A stretch of DNA of 64,000 bases from Rhizophagus irregularis (GCF_026210795.1 NC_089450.1:3162001-3226000), one strand, 5' to 3'; positions 35,638 to 47,060 are shown, counted from the first letter of the stretch. Notes: generated by a model from the sequence alone, not told the origin. Numbers and translations: made by a program.

Positions 35638-37087
35638 TCTCATATATCTTTCATTTTCTTCACATACAAATAACATTAATAAAATTACTAAAATGTTATT
35701 TGATTCTCAATCAAACATTTTTACAAAATCAAATCTGGTCTATATACCATTGTCAATAACAATTGCTCATATATTAAATTTCATCGTTAATTCACCTTTA
35801 TCAACATGGAAAGAATTTCCACCAAAATTATCTAATTCAGTTTATTCTTCAGTATTTTATACTCCATTATTATTATTTATATCACTTACATTTGAACCAA
35901 TTCGAACAAGGAAACGTTTTGCTTTTTACACATTATTATCTTTAACACTTTCAGTTATTTTAATTCCAATAATTTACCGTGAAAAAGGTTATCCTCCTTC
36001 ACTTCAAAGTAATCTTGTAGCTATTACTACATTTTTTGGATTAAAAATGTTATTATTCTTAAAATTTAATAGAACATCATATTTAGATCAAAAAAATTTG
36101 GATCAAAAGAAAGAATTTAAATCATACATCTCGACATTATTTAATTGGTGTCCTAATCCTTATATAATTCCTCCAGTATCAAAAAATTCAGATGAAAAAA
36201 GAAAATCCTTCAATTATTAAATCACCAACAACTCCACAAATTAACAAGAAATTAATCAATCGTTTATTAATTATTATCACAAAATATTTAATTTCTGATC
36301 TTTGTATTTTTGCACTTTTAATTTCCACCGATTGTAAAATAGAAATTCCAAAAAAAAAGCTTATCAAATTCGTTTAATAGAATTTTTTACTAATGGAATT
36401 CCTCCTTTTACAATTTCTTCAACGATATTATATTTGAATTTCCTTGGAACAATGTATTTATGGCTTTCATTAAATTATGATATTGTTACTATTATTGCCG
36501 CGATCATCTTTTCATTCCACATCAGAGAAAAATGATCACAACTCCATTTTAATTTGATCTGGTATCCTTACCCCTTCTGTTTATGTTTCTATAAAAGAAT
36601 GGATTATTACATTCTTATTTAACACTAAACATTTATTTAGTGAACCATTTATTTCATCAAGTCCTCGTGATTTTTGGTCTACTCGTTGGCAATTATTGAT
36701 TAACGAAAGTTTTAAAGAATTAGGTTATTTACCTGTTAAAAATTTATTTGTTTCAATATTTTCAAGGAAAATTGCAAACATTATGGGTGTATTAAGTGCT
36801 TTTGGTATTAGTGCTTCATTACATGAATATCTTATAATTGCAAATGCTTATACTTGGACAGGTGAACACTTCTTTTTCTTTATGACTCATGGTGTAATAT
36901 TTATCTTATGGGAAGTTGTATTTATTAGTAATAAGAGTAAAAATGAGAATACTATGATTGAAAAATTTTTAAAATGGGTCTTATTTCTAATTATTAATTT
37001 AATATTGCTTCCAGCACTTATTGAACCTTCAATGAGAAATTTTGATTTTTCTGATATTTCATCTATTTCAAAAAATTTTGTTGATTA

Positions 37088-37757
37088 CAGTCGACTCTGG
37101 TTATAACGAACTTGTTTGTACCGAAACCTCGCTATACCGAATCATAATTTCCAGAACCGATTTTTTATAAATAATTTCACTGGATATAACGAACTTTTAT
37201 AATAAAACACTATATAATGCATCCGAACCAAACTTAACCAGCCCCTATATATCAGCTATATAATAACTTTATACTTTTTATAACGAACGGTCATGTGACT
37301 ATATAGTAGTCCAGGCCAATTTTATAGTGCTGGCCAGAATTACTAGTAATTTTTTCGAAAATTTATGTTAAAAGAAATTATAATTTTGGCCGGCATTACA
37401 AATTTGGCCTAAATTACCAGGACCCAGAAATATGTATATAGGGGTCAGGTGATGAAAAAATTTTTTTACTATGAGCTGTACGCATTTTTTCAGAGCCGGA
37501 ATTATGATAATTTTAGCCATCTACTATAATAGGAAATAAAATTCTGACCGGCATTATCAAAAATTATCTAAAAAAGGAAAGATTTTCATGATTTTTTTAG
37601 TACAAAATACGCAAACTCGAACCTGACCCTTTTATATATATTTCTGGGTCCTAAATTACCTATAAAGAAAACTAGTTCGGTATATTATATAACGAATTCA
37701 CTATATACCGAACTAAACCTCCTGGAACGGAAGGTTCGTTATATCCAGAGTTGACTG
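37088..37757. mobile_element. Pogo/Tigger-like MITE with TA duplication, inside the MBOAT pseudogene
   Basis: Ends CAGTCGACTCTGGTTATAAC and, inverted, CAGTCAACTCTGGATATAAC match at 22 of 24 positions including the next four (GAAC). TA duplications are at 37086-37087 and 37758-37759. Subterminal TATACCGAA phrases recur on both sides. No transposase. It contains the second element at 37419-37652. Confidence 0.87.
37419..37652. mobile_element. Nested hAT-like MITE with exact 8-bp duplication
   Basis: Ends AGGACCCAGAAATAT and ATATTTCTGGGTCCT; the inverted repeat runs about 32 bp with few changes. It is flanked by an exact 8-bp duplication AAATTACC (37411-37418 and 37653-37660), as for hAT elements. 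Relatives at 38489-38655 and 49041-49224. Confidence 0.87.
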
Positions 37758-37772
37758 TATATGAAAATTTAA

Positions 37773-38488
37773 ATTATTTTCCTTTTATTTGTAATTTTTT
37801 TTTATTCCTTTTTTTTATAAAATAAAATTTATTACGGTTTGATTTAGACGTTAACGCATCATTCACGTGATATATCTTGAAATTTGATTGGTCAATTTTA
37901 ATGATAAATTTATGTTTTAAAAAGTGAGAATATTTATAATTTCGAATTTTCATCCAAATGGGATTTAAACCAAATCATTAAATTCTTTAATAAGATCATA
38001 TAAAATAATAAAAGAAATCCGATCATGAAAAAGCTACCATAAAAATTATAACAATAGAAAAACAACCCCACAAAATGACGAAAAAAAATCATAAAAATGA
38101 AAAAAAAAGCAGAAAATGAAGTCACAAAAGTGTCACAAATAAAAATAAAGATCGTCACATAAAAGAAAAGTGTTAATATAAATTTCAAAAAAAAGCAAAA
38201 AAAAAACGAAACCCTATCGAAATCCCATCATAAATTATCCTAAAAAGAAAAATAAATGATTTAGCGAAGAAATAACGTATTTTAATTATTTTAATGGGAA
38301 AAAAATGATCATCATCATCATTTGTTTGTCTTGTTATAATCGTAAAATTTACTAAAAAAACGCGTAAAATATATATGAGAAATACATTTAATTGTCTATA
38401 AATAAATCGGACGTTTGAGATTAATAATTCATATCGATTCAGCTCGCTTCCAAGGTTATTTATGGTAAAGCCGCCCTAGTCAAAAGGC
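37773..38488. other. AT-rich intergenic DNA
   Basis: A CACGTG (37864-37869) is followed by ATTGG within 30 bp. An 84-codon minus-strand open stretch (37934-38188) is Phe/Ile-rich and probably chance from A-rich DNA. Confidence 0.4.
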
Positions 38489-38655
38489 TGGGACCCGATA
38501 TATATAAAAATATTATTATAAAAATATTTTACCGGATTTTTTTCAGATGATAATTTCGGGCAGTATCCAAAAAAAGGCAATAGCTTTCCATCAGGCATTA
38601 TCCAGATTTTCAAGAATTTTGACCTTTTATGAAATTATTTATATTTCGAGGTCCT
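38489..38655. mobile_element. hAT-like MITE, GGGACCC/GAGGTCCT ends
   Basis: 167 bp from TGGGACCCGATATATATAAA to TATTTCGAGGTCCT, related to 37419-37652. The flanks share only AAAGG, so any target duplication is eroded. Confidence 0.6.
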
Positions 38656-39254
38656 AAAGGACCTTATTAAACATACGTGCTCTCGCTGTAATTAATTGCG
38701 AGTTACTCCTGTATGATGTTAATTATAGGGCCCGTCAAGTATCCGCCATATGTTATGTGCACATTATGTTTAATGACGGGTTTTAATAAGAACAGCACCA
38801 TACATTTGTGTCACATAGATTAAGTTTTGCATTAAAAAAAATTTCACTTTTTTTAACTTTTTTATTGATATTATGCTGGTTTTTACCATTTGGTTATCGT
38901 ACGATTCATGCCAGATAACTAAAGAAACTAAAATATTCAAGTCTGGTCACATGAAAATTTTAATTTTTACGGATTATTCTCCAAATTGAAAAAAGGTTTT
39001 ATTCAACTTTCCAATGAGATTCTAAAATTTTGTGTATGTTAACGTCTTACGACCGGAAGAAATTTCGCCGAAGATCATTTCACTGAAGCCATTTTTGCCA
39101 CTAGTTCCATTGATTCTGGCTGGTGAACCGGTCGTAATCATTTGTAATCATCCGGATCCATGTCTTCTGCCGTCATTACAAAATTCCACATGGCGAAAAT
39201 TGGTATAGCCGAAATCCGTTACCGACGGAAAATTTTGCCGAACCGAAATTTTTC
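38656..39254. other. Intergenic DNA with TTTCGCCGAA fragments
   Basis: AAATTTCGCCGAAGATCATTT near 39059 and GGCGAAAATTGG near 39192 belong to the TTTCGCCGAA repeat family. No gene. Confidence 0.4.
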
Positions 39255-41275
39255 GTTAGTGTACTGTTACACACAGGCTTGCTACCAATACAAAAGTCTA
39301 CGCCCTGCCCAATCTTTACTTTTAAAATTCTTTTTACGAAAATGAAGTTCGTAAATTGATTTTTAATTAAATTAATCAGTAGATCCTTGTTAGAATTTTT
39401 ACCTCATGATATTAAGCAGTATATTTTGTAAGTGCTGTCGACATGATTGAAAACTATATATGGCATAATGCCGTAATGCCGTAATGTCATACTGAATGTC
39501 GTAATAGTAAAAAAAAACTATCTTACCTTATAATTATTTAATACGCATACGTTGTAATTGCCACCATAATTCATGAATTTTATATAGTAAGTTTCTATCT
39601 AATCGTTCATATTAATGCATTATCTTCTAACATACTACTTCATTCAGAAATAATGAATATAGCACGAAGCGCAATAAATTATATTATATATGATGGTTGT
39701 GGTGATGCAAGTAGTGGAGTTCATCAACGTGATCAATTTCCAATAGAACCGCCAGTATCGAGTAAATAGTATTATTTTAATATTAATTTTATGTTTTACA
39801 CTACGAAGACTTTGTTTTTTTAGATGATAAGATATCTTTCTAATGCAACATAATCATTTGAATCTGTTTTAATTGATTAATCAATATTGTCTTATATAGA
39901 CGAAACGGATGATGAAAGAATTAGTTCGATTCCTTAGTATCCTGATGTGTTGATGATCAAAGTAAAGTACCTTGAGATGGTGACGGCTAAGAAAAGTGAC
40001 TTGACAAAAATGCAAGCCATCTTGGAAATAATAATGTTGAAGATTTAGCATCTTGAAATGATGATGACGATTGGTGACAGAAATTCTGAAACCATTCACA
40101 AACCAAGTCTATGGATATTTAATTGTGTCGCTGCAGATTTAAATATGGTGTTACTTTATATTCAGTAGTAGGTGGTCAGTTAATTTAATGCATTAATACA
40201 TGTGAGGCTTGAAGAACTTGTTTATTTATTTTTTGAATTTCTTTATATAAATATATATATTTATTTAGATCATCATCTTTTTTCTTTGATGAAATGGTAT
40301 TCAATAATGCTGATGGGCATTATTCTTAGTAATGAAGAAATTGTATTGGTACGAAAAGCATAGTTTTAAGTATTTAACTCATTTAATATGGATTTATAAT
40401 AATCTTTATTAATTTGTGGTTGAGAATCTTTCAACATATATACGGAAATGATGTTTCTTATTAATAACTAAATGAAGATTTGTTTTACTAATTAGATGTC
40501 ATTAATATGAGATAACAAAAAGATGTATTTGTTGGATAATCTGAAGACGCATAATTGACGACTAAAAGCGAGTGAACCCTACAAGATAATACATACCCGT
40601 TTAACAATCTTGAAATGTTGAGACTTTTATATCTCTCCATGAATTATATTTATTTATAATAGATTTCGGCAATCCGATACTGAGAAAAAAAAAATTATAA
40701 TTTTTTTTCTCTATTTGCATGTATAAGTATCTTAGATTTTATTTTTTCTCAATTTACAAGTTTCTGTATTAAAAAATGAGAAATATTTTATAATGTTTTT
40801 ACAATAAGTAATTAAATTAATGATAGAATGCGAGTGTGATTTTTGCAAATAAAACAAATAAAACCATATTTCAAAATATGCATTATATTAACCGTTAATG
40901 AGGTAACAAATACAATGTATTGAAAGAAACATTTTTTTGATTAATTCACAACATGTCAGGACTGTTACTGTAAGTTACTATTTAATATTAATATAATTTC
41001 TAATAAAATATTTACATTTATTTGATATAAAACATCATTTAACATAGCGGCCCATATAATAATAATAGTAAATTAGACACAAAATTCTCTCTTTTTATTT
41101 ATAATAATCGTTAATGATATCTTTTTCAGTGTTATTAATATTATGGTCTTATAACTCATAACTCATGATAGATGATGAATGTGAAGTTATAAAATTCAAA
41201 AGCAGTAATTTACTTGTATAATGAGGAGCTTGGATGACATTTAAATAAAATTTTAATAATAAGTAATTGTTATCG

Positions 41276-41388
41276 GTCATGTTGTAGATGATAACTGATT
41301 TACCACTAGGATTGCTATGTATATCATATGGCCGAAGGCCACATGATAGAGTAGCATCCTAGTGTAAATCAGTTATCATAAACATGAC
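41276..41388. repeat. 113-bp near-perfect palindrome, copy A only
   Basis: The left arm contains GATAACTGATTTACCACTAGG, the right arm its reverse complement with one base missing, and the centre is GGCC-GAA-GGCC. The arms are about 50 bp with few mismatches and a 3-nt loop. It is absent from copy B, so it was probably inserted into copy A as a foldback element. Confidence 0.8.
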
Positions 41389-42518
41389 TGATAATAAACT
41401 GAGACCTTTTTCGCGTATCTTATTTATTATTTTATAATAATGTGATCAAAATTTTGTATATCACTAATTATAAAGTGACCAAAATTTGTGTATCACTATT
41501 ATAAAGTGATCAATAACATACGTGACAAATGTCCAGTGCTTACATAGAACATATACAATAAAGCTAGGTTATCGATCTTTAAATTTAGATGAATATGATG
41601 GACAGCTTATGATAAGTTCATTATTGACAAGAATTTTTTTGTTTAATAGAATTATTCATCTAAAATCACGATCTGACAGCAAAAATTACCGGCACGCGCT
41701 CTATTTTCACCATGCAGAAAATAATATGACATGCGATTAAAATATAATTTTTCGTATATTGAAAGAACAATTTTTTTTTGATTTATTTAACTTAAGTTTA
41801 ATAATAATATTTAGGGGTGAGATAATACCAGGTTTTTTATTATTAAATCCAATATATATAAAATGTTTAACCTAAAAAAAAATATCACTATATATATATA
41901 TATATTAAAATTTACGAACGGATATTTTTTTTCGTAGATCAATATTGTACTATAAATAAACTAAAATAAGAAAATTACCGGGGGAAATTCACAAGTTATA
42001 AAAATTTAAACGTAATTAATACATGGGTACTTCGTAATACCCTTAAAATAAAATAATTTATAATTTAAGTCAGATTTGATCCTATGCAATTTAGCTATAG
42101 TTGTGCATTTAATATCGAAAAAATGAATTATTATGCTATCGTTTTAAATCGTTAGGTAATTTAGCATAATTGAATAATTGATGACTATAAACTAAAAGTA
42201 TGCATAAAATGATAGCTTTATTATAAAAATATTTATAATTAAATTTTTTGTCCCTGATGAAACGAAATATTATATTATGTAGAGCTTCAGGCGTCTGAAT
42301 ATTCAAAATCACTTCTAAATAAGATAATAAAACTTTTATGGTAAATTTTGACTCCACGATTAGATAATCATTTATTTAATGCACAATTTAGTCATCCAAT
42401 TAATTTCTATTTATATAAATTATTGTATCGTAGTGTGTATATTAAGAGGTATTTTTAATAAAAACAGCTTAAAACTCATAATTTTTTTTTTTATTTATTT
42501 ATTAAAAATTATTGAATA

Positions 42519-42605
42519 AGTCAGTAATCGAACCATGACCTACAATACTTTGTTATTATAACTCCATTAGCAGTTAGTAATTGTTTCACTAGCCAAAATA
42601 TGAGC
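42519..42605 (-). other. tRNA-like (SINE-like) fragment
   Basis: On the minus strand, GGTTCGATTAC (42524-42534) resembles the Pol III box B, and GCTAATGG about 31 nt upstream weakly resembles box A. Arm pairing is too poor for a working tRNA. The equivalent place in copy B (62516-62526) keeps the same box-B-like sequence. Confidence 0.3.
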
Positions 42606-43519
42606 AGGTCGGCGCGGTTTCGATGCCGATCTCTACTGTAAACTGTATAAATAAATTTCGCGTGATCATATAAAGCCGCGCCCACAAAACCGGGGTGCAT
42701 TATACCAATGACGTCATCTTCACGTTATTGGCGAAATGGCTGTCAGTTGATCTACTAACATGAATAAAGAAAATTTATTACAGTATTTCACATCAAAGAA
42801 ACAACGTTTTATCACCTGCTCGAGGTTTAAATGTTTTACTTTCACATGGGCTTGACATTTTTATCTCTGAATCTGAAACAGTGGCTGTTAGAACGTTCTT
42901 GCATATTTGTTATTATAAATAATATTTCTTTTGTCATGGATAAATTAAATACAAAATTAATATTGTATTTATGATATTCACTTAAGACATTTAACCGGGG
43001 GAAATTAACCGGTGGACAGAATTACATAATTCCTAGTCAAGCTTCAAAACTGGATTGTACCAGATTAACGCAATTCCTTCCGGTTAATTTAAGATTAGCA
43101 TTTGAAATTAAAAATTATATTTTACAACATTTTATGATCGGGGGTGCAATTTTTTTTTTCCCTTGTCATACAATTAAACTTAAAGAACGACTTTTGTATA
43201 GAAAATGTCAAGTTTATCATATTTGTCACACACATTATCATCATTTAGAAGCGTGGCTGAGCGTGTACATAAATGGACATAAATGGACATAGAATATATA
43301 TATATATATTATGAATGTATATATAAATTCAGATACTATTATTGATGCAACAAATGCATCAGAACCAGAAAGAAATTATGTTTCGTAAAATCATTTATTT
43401 AGCTACTATAATAATTTTTAAAAAGCAATATTTCATATGTAATTAAAATTTTGAAAAAAAATTTTTATAAGAATTTATAAATAATCATGCGCAAAAAAAA
43501 AAAAGGTTTCACAAAATAA

Positions 43520-43867
43520 TTTATCTATCAAAAATATCTTTTATCCTTTCGCCGCAATGATCCCAATTTTAGTCGAACAACAAAGAAACTTTTATGGGCT
43601 GATGATTTGACTATACAATATAATCAAAAAAGAATTAGCCTTTTTATTATAAATCAAACCTTTTAAAAAAAATCCATTACGGAAACTTTGTTAGTTAAAT
43701 ACTCCTAACATTTTTATTGTAATGATAAAGGCTTAATATTAAAATATACGAAAGCACAAATTTGGGAACGCGTAGACTCGGAAAACTATTTTATGGTTCC
43801 GAATTCCGATTGTAAAATCATCTTTTTATTTGATCAAAAAATTTTATTTACTTTGAATACACCTTAA
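43520..43867 (+). pseudogene. Unrecognised coding fragment with two in-frame TAA, inside repeat copy A
   Basis: A single frame of 116 codons reads as protein apart from two TAA stops: LLWADDLTIQYNQKRISLFI, stop at 43664-43666, ITETLLVKY, stop, KYTKAQIWERVDSENYFMVP, then CKIIFLFDQKILFTLNTP and a final TAA. No start codon is visible. The corresponding part of copy B (from about 63480) keeps only the first few codons and then diverges, so this is debris carried by the repeat. Family not recognised. Confidence 0.45.
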
Positions 43868-44431
43868 TAGGTTTGATTGAATAATCAATATTGAGACATT
43901 TATGGATATATTAGAGGTAAAAGGACATGGAAAATTTTTTACTGATCCGAAATTATTTATTTTATTTAATTAAAATTTATACAGTATATACGACGTAACG
44001 TGCACATGATTTCGCAGTCGAATCACATGAAACTCACTGTTAACACGAATGTTATGCATGATCACATGAGCACATGATGACAGACATCTGGGATAGCAAT
44101 AATAATTTTTTTGATCATAATTTTTTTCTTTTCGTAAACAAATAAAATATGTAAACTGATATTGTTACTGCGTTAACGTACTATCTATATTGATATTAGA
44201 GCATTCAAAATTATTTTAAAATAGTATTTTATTTTAATAATAAGATAAACCCTTTATATATAAATTTACAATCTTCAAAAAAAAAATAAGAATAAGAATA
44301 AAGTAATTCATAAAAAATTATATCCGTAATTTCTGTGCATTAATAAAACATGGAATAAAATTTTTATAGGATAATAAAAATATTTAAATTTGAGTAATAT
44401 AATAATTTAATATCAACATATAATTTTCAAC

Positions 44432-44437
44432 TTTATT
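44432..44437 (-). terminator. AATAAA overlapping the stop of family member 4
   Basis: On the minus strand the stop reads TTAATAAAG, so the TAA and AATAAA overlap, as in family member 1. Confidence 0.45.
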
Positions 44438-45065
44438 AAGCGTTATTATAAATATTTGTCTGAGAGGAATTTATAATAATCGCACCAAGAGAATTAGACG
44501 GAGGAAAAACGTTAGACTGAGGCGGATTTGGATTATTATATTGCGAGTTGAACTGTGGAGTCGAACCGTTGCTAGGCATGGATTGTTGCTGATAAAAATT
44601 ATTATATTGCGAGTTGACCTGTGGAGTCGAACCGTTGATAGGCATGGATTGTTGTTGATAAACATTAGACTGAGGTGGATTTGGATTATTATATTGCGGG
44701 TTGAACTGCGGAGTCGAAATGTTACTAGGCATGGACTGTCGCTGATAATTTTGAGTGTTAGCGTTATCGTTTGAAGCGTCGTTAAAAATTGGCTGCTGAT
44801 TGTTATTATTATTAGGTAAACTATTGCTTGGAGTGTTATTGGGGATATGTTGATCAGAAGGAATGCTTGTGCCCATAGAAAAAATATTGTTATTGTCGTT
44901 CATTCCAGAAAATCCAATATTGCAGCTGCAAGAATGATCACAGTTAATATTCGCAGTTGTAGTTGTCGCTTGTGGAAGATTATTGTAATTATTATTAATA
45001 AATCCAGTAGTAGTAATATTGGATTCGTAAATATTATTGCTATTGTTAGCTTGCGAAGAATTCAT
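44436..45065 (-). CDS. Asn/Gln/Pro-rich low-complexity protein, family member 4
   Basis: Encodes 209 residues from MNSSQANNSNNIYESN. It continues NNNYNNLPQATTTT, a short Cys-containing part (CDHSCSC), Asn/Gln-rich segments, and three units of the form QSMPxNxSTPQxNxQYNN separated by PNPPQSNV, ending near IIINSSQTNI. The N-terminal NNSNNIYES and the C-terminal NSSQTNI blocks match member 2 (NNSNKIIYES, NSPQTNI), and the QxSMPSNISTPQF unit matches the single NYQQS...PQ(F/L) block of the others, so this copy has expanded that block. The frame is open 46 codons further upstream, but a TATA box in that extension supports the shorter start. No signal peptide or known domain. It lies just beyond repeat copy A, on the opposite strand to the other three. 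Confidence 0.77.
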   Translation of the reverse strand: MNSSQANNSNNIYESNITTTGFINNNYNNLPQATTTTANINCDHSCSCNIGFSGMNDNNNIFSMGTSIPSDQHIPNNTPSNSLPNNNNNQQPIFNDASNDNANTQNYQRQSMPSNISTPQFNPQYNNPNPPQSNVYQQQSMPINGSTPQVNSQYNNFYQQQSMPSNGSTPQFNSQYNNPNPPQSNVFPPSNSLGAIIINSSQTNIYNNA

Positions 45066-45114
45066 AATGAGCTGAATTTTGTATCTTAGATTCTTAGTTA
45101 TGCACTCTTGCATG

Positions 45115-45122
45115 TATTTATA
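45115..45122 (-). promoter_or_regulatory. TATA box of family member 4
   Basis: TATAAATA on the minus strand, 57 nt before the ATG at 45065. Confidence 0.6.
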
Positions 45123-45949
45123 ATAAATATTCGAATATTCGCACAATGAATTAAAAGGACAAAAAGGAAACTTCGAAAGAAAAAAGTATATACTCAATGT
45201 CATCTAAAATCGGATAATTGTGTAATGAATTTTAACTTTCGTTCGTCCGAAAGTAGACATGAATAAAAGTAATTATTTACAATATTTTATTATCCAATAA
45301 GCGGCGTCGATATAAATCTTAGGTTACACATTTTTATAACGATAAATGACGAGATCAAAAATATTATTACCCGGGACGTTATAATAATAGAATGTTATTA
45401 AGCCGAATATGACGTGAGTAACGTAAACCACGTACTTTACTTTTTTTTTAACTTGCTATAATAGGATCTCGGAAAGAATATTTATAAAATTTACCTAAAA
45501 TTTTTCACTTTTATGCATACTACTGAAAAAATTAAAAACTATTGCATACCAGATTAGTAAAAACTAGAAGGCGTTTGATAATTTAATATATATTAAGTTA
45601 TAATGAATACATATTTAAAATATTTTGTTTGGATGATGGTTAAGATGATCTGGATTATAGATAATTAATTTATCGGCCATTATTATTACACATAATAATG
45701 AAAAAAAACTTTTTATTTACGGGTCTTGAAAATTTTAATATCGCCGAATATCTTTAATGCAAGGGTACGCCCAAAGGAAGTGTTTTATAAAATTACTTTG
45801 TTATAAAAAAATTACCTTATGTGTATAACAAATATTATTTAATTAGTAAGCCGTTGTTGATCACACTATTCCATATTAATATAATTTTTTTTTTTTGCGC
45901 TAAGATTGTAAGTCAATTTATTAAAGTATAAAAGTAAACAGTACAAAAA
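45123..45949. other. AT-rich intergenic DNA
   Basis: Upstream region of family member 4. No further gene or clear element seen. Confidence 0.45.
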
Positions 45950-47060
45950 CCATTGATATAAAAAATACTAACTAAAAAGAACTACTGGCTCCCCTATTTA
46001 CCATACATAGTAAACTACCCAGATAGACGAACCCAACCTTGCCATAAGTATTCACATTGGTCTCAAAAGGAACACTATGAAACAGTTAATCACGAACCAA
46101 AAATTTGGAGAATAATATTGTAAACAATTCCCTCCAAATTCTATACTATTAATAATTCCTAAATAAGTAAATTGGTGGTAATTGAGAAATAGAAGAAGTA
46201 TATTTTTGTCATTTCAATTTTTTATTAATCCCTGCATGTAATTCATCCACCAACATTCAATTGCAATGTAGTTTCCAAATTTCTTTGTTGACATCCATAT
46301 AAAATTTGTCTAGTAAGAGAAGGATTATTAATAAAAGAATTAATATGAATAAAGAAGAAAAGGGAATTATTCCTTTAATTAAATCAATAAAATTAAATTG
46401 TTATCAATATATCAGCAGGTCCATAATGTGGGATGATGGAGATTACATGATAAAAAATTAGGTAAATCACTAAAATGTTTAATTAAGTATGTAAGTTCTT
46501 TCTTTTGATTGAAAATTATGGTAGCAATAACACCTGATGTAGAGGTATGATTGAAAGTTTGATTATTTTTTGCATGAAGGGCAATTCCATCCAGCATATA
46601 AGTCAGGATGATGTAGTTTCACATGTTCAACAATAGGTAATTCTTCCAATGAGAATTTAGTTCAATGGGATTTTTACCTGTAAAAAGAGGTTGAAATAGA
46701 ATTTTCATCATCATTTAGGATAAAAAAGGAAGTTCCTCAATCCACATCCATATTCATGTAACAAGAATTTCTGTATAAATAAACAAAATTTTTCAAACCA
46801 ATATCATAAGAAACATTAGTAATAAATTTTCTGAGGTTGTATTCAATAATAATATTTTTCCATAAAGGAAAATAAGAAAATTGTAGAAATATTAGAATAA
46901 GAAAAACTAATTGGTAAAGAATTATAATCATAAGAGGAACATGCAATAGAATTTACAAAATTATTGTTAGTATCACCCAATGGGCTTTTAATAACTTTTT
47001 GAAATGTAGAGAAAGTGAATTAAAATGAATAATATCTAAAATCATTTGACCATAAAGAAT
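45950..47060 (-). pseudogene. Decayed minus-strand gene, family not recognised
   Basis: The clearest part is one frame from 46946 to 46563 that reads FPLWKNIIIEYNLRKFITNV, SYDIGLKNFVYLYRNSCYMN, then, past a TGA, SFFILNDDENSIST, past a TAA and a TGA, KFSLEELPIVEHVKLHHP and YAGWNCPSCKK. Another frame continues NQKKELTYLIKHFSDLPNF (46412-46597). Further towards 45950, fragments such as ILYGCQQRNLETTLQLNVGG keep a Leu-rich look. The composition and sparse stops are unlike the surrounding non-coding DNA. Many frameshifts and stops mean it cannot encode a full protein. A leucine-rich or F-box-type protein is possible but not demonstrable. Confidence 0.4.

Larger units (their letters stand above)
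35693..37772 (+). pseudogene. Wax-synthase-like MBOAT acyltransferase, broken
   Basis: The intact family are multi-pass membrane enzymes that transfer acyl groups to alcohols. Visible parts: an N-terminal membrane region (35693-36220), a middle hydrophobic part in another frame (to 36377), the first frame again (to a TGA at 36533-36535), and a C-terminal part in the second frame (from about 36558) with the family signature SPRDFWSTRWQ, then ASLHEYLI, whose His matches the MBOAT catalytic position, and FFMTHGVIF. Damage: a frameshift at an A6 run near 36195, a compensating shift at an A9 run near 36350-36358, the TGA, and another shift near 36555-36560. The two homopolymer shifts could be sequence errors; the TGA is harder to explain that way. 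A transposon (37088-37757) sits in the last codons. Without it and one TA copy, the frame would end VDYMKI at a TAA (37770-37772); with it, the frame ends VDYSRLWL. Confidence 0.8.
39255..44300. repeat. 5-kb dispersed repeat, copy A
   Basis: Collinear with 59331-64000. Both begin GTTAGTGTACTGTT, share ATACAAAAGTCTACGCC, GACGAAACGGATGATGAAAG, ATGCATTA(T/C)ATTAACCG and AATAATCATGCGCAAAAAAA, and end in AATAAGAATAAGAATA. Differences are substitutions and many indels, roughly one in ten positions in the best part. A conserved-looking 72-codon minus-strand frame (39881-40099) changes amino acids about as fast as bases, so it is probably not coding. The simple-repeat tail suggests copying by a retroelement-like route, but no reverse transcriptase is visible. 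Confidence 0.8.

Noticed and set aside
37934-38188. 84-codon minus-strand frame resembling a membrane protein
   Set aside because: Phe/Ile runs come from A-rich plus-strand sequence; no promoter arrangement or relatives.
42519-42605. Functional tRNA gene on the minus strand
   Set aside because: Only box-B-like and weak box-A-like sequences are present; the T-arm does not pair, so at most it is a tRNA-derived fragment.
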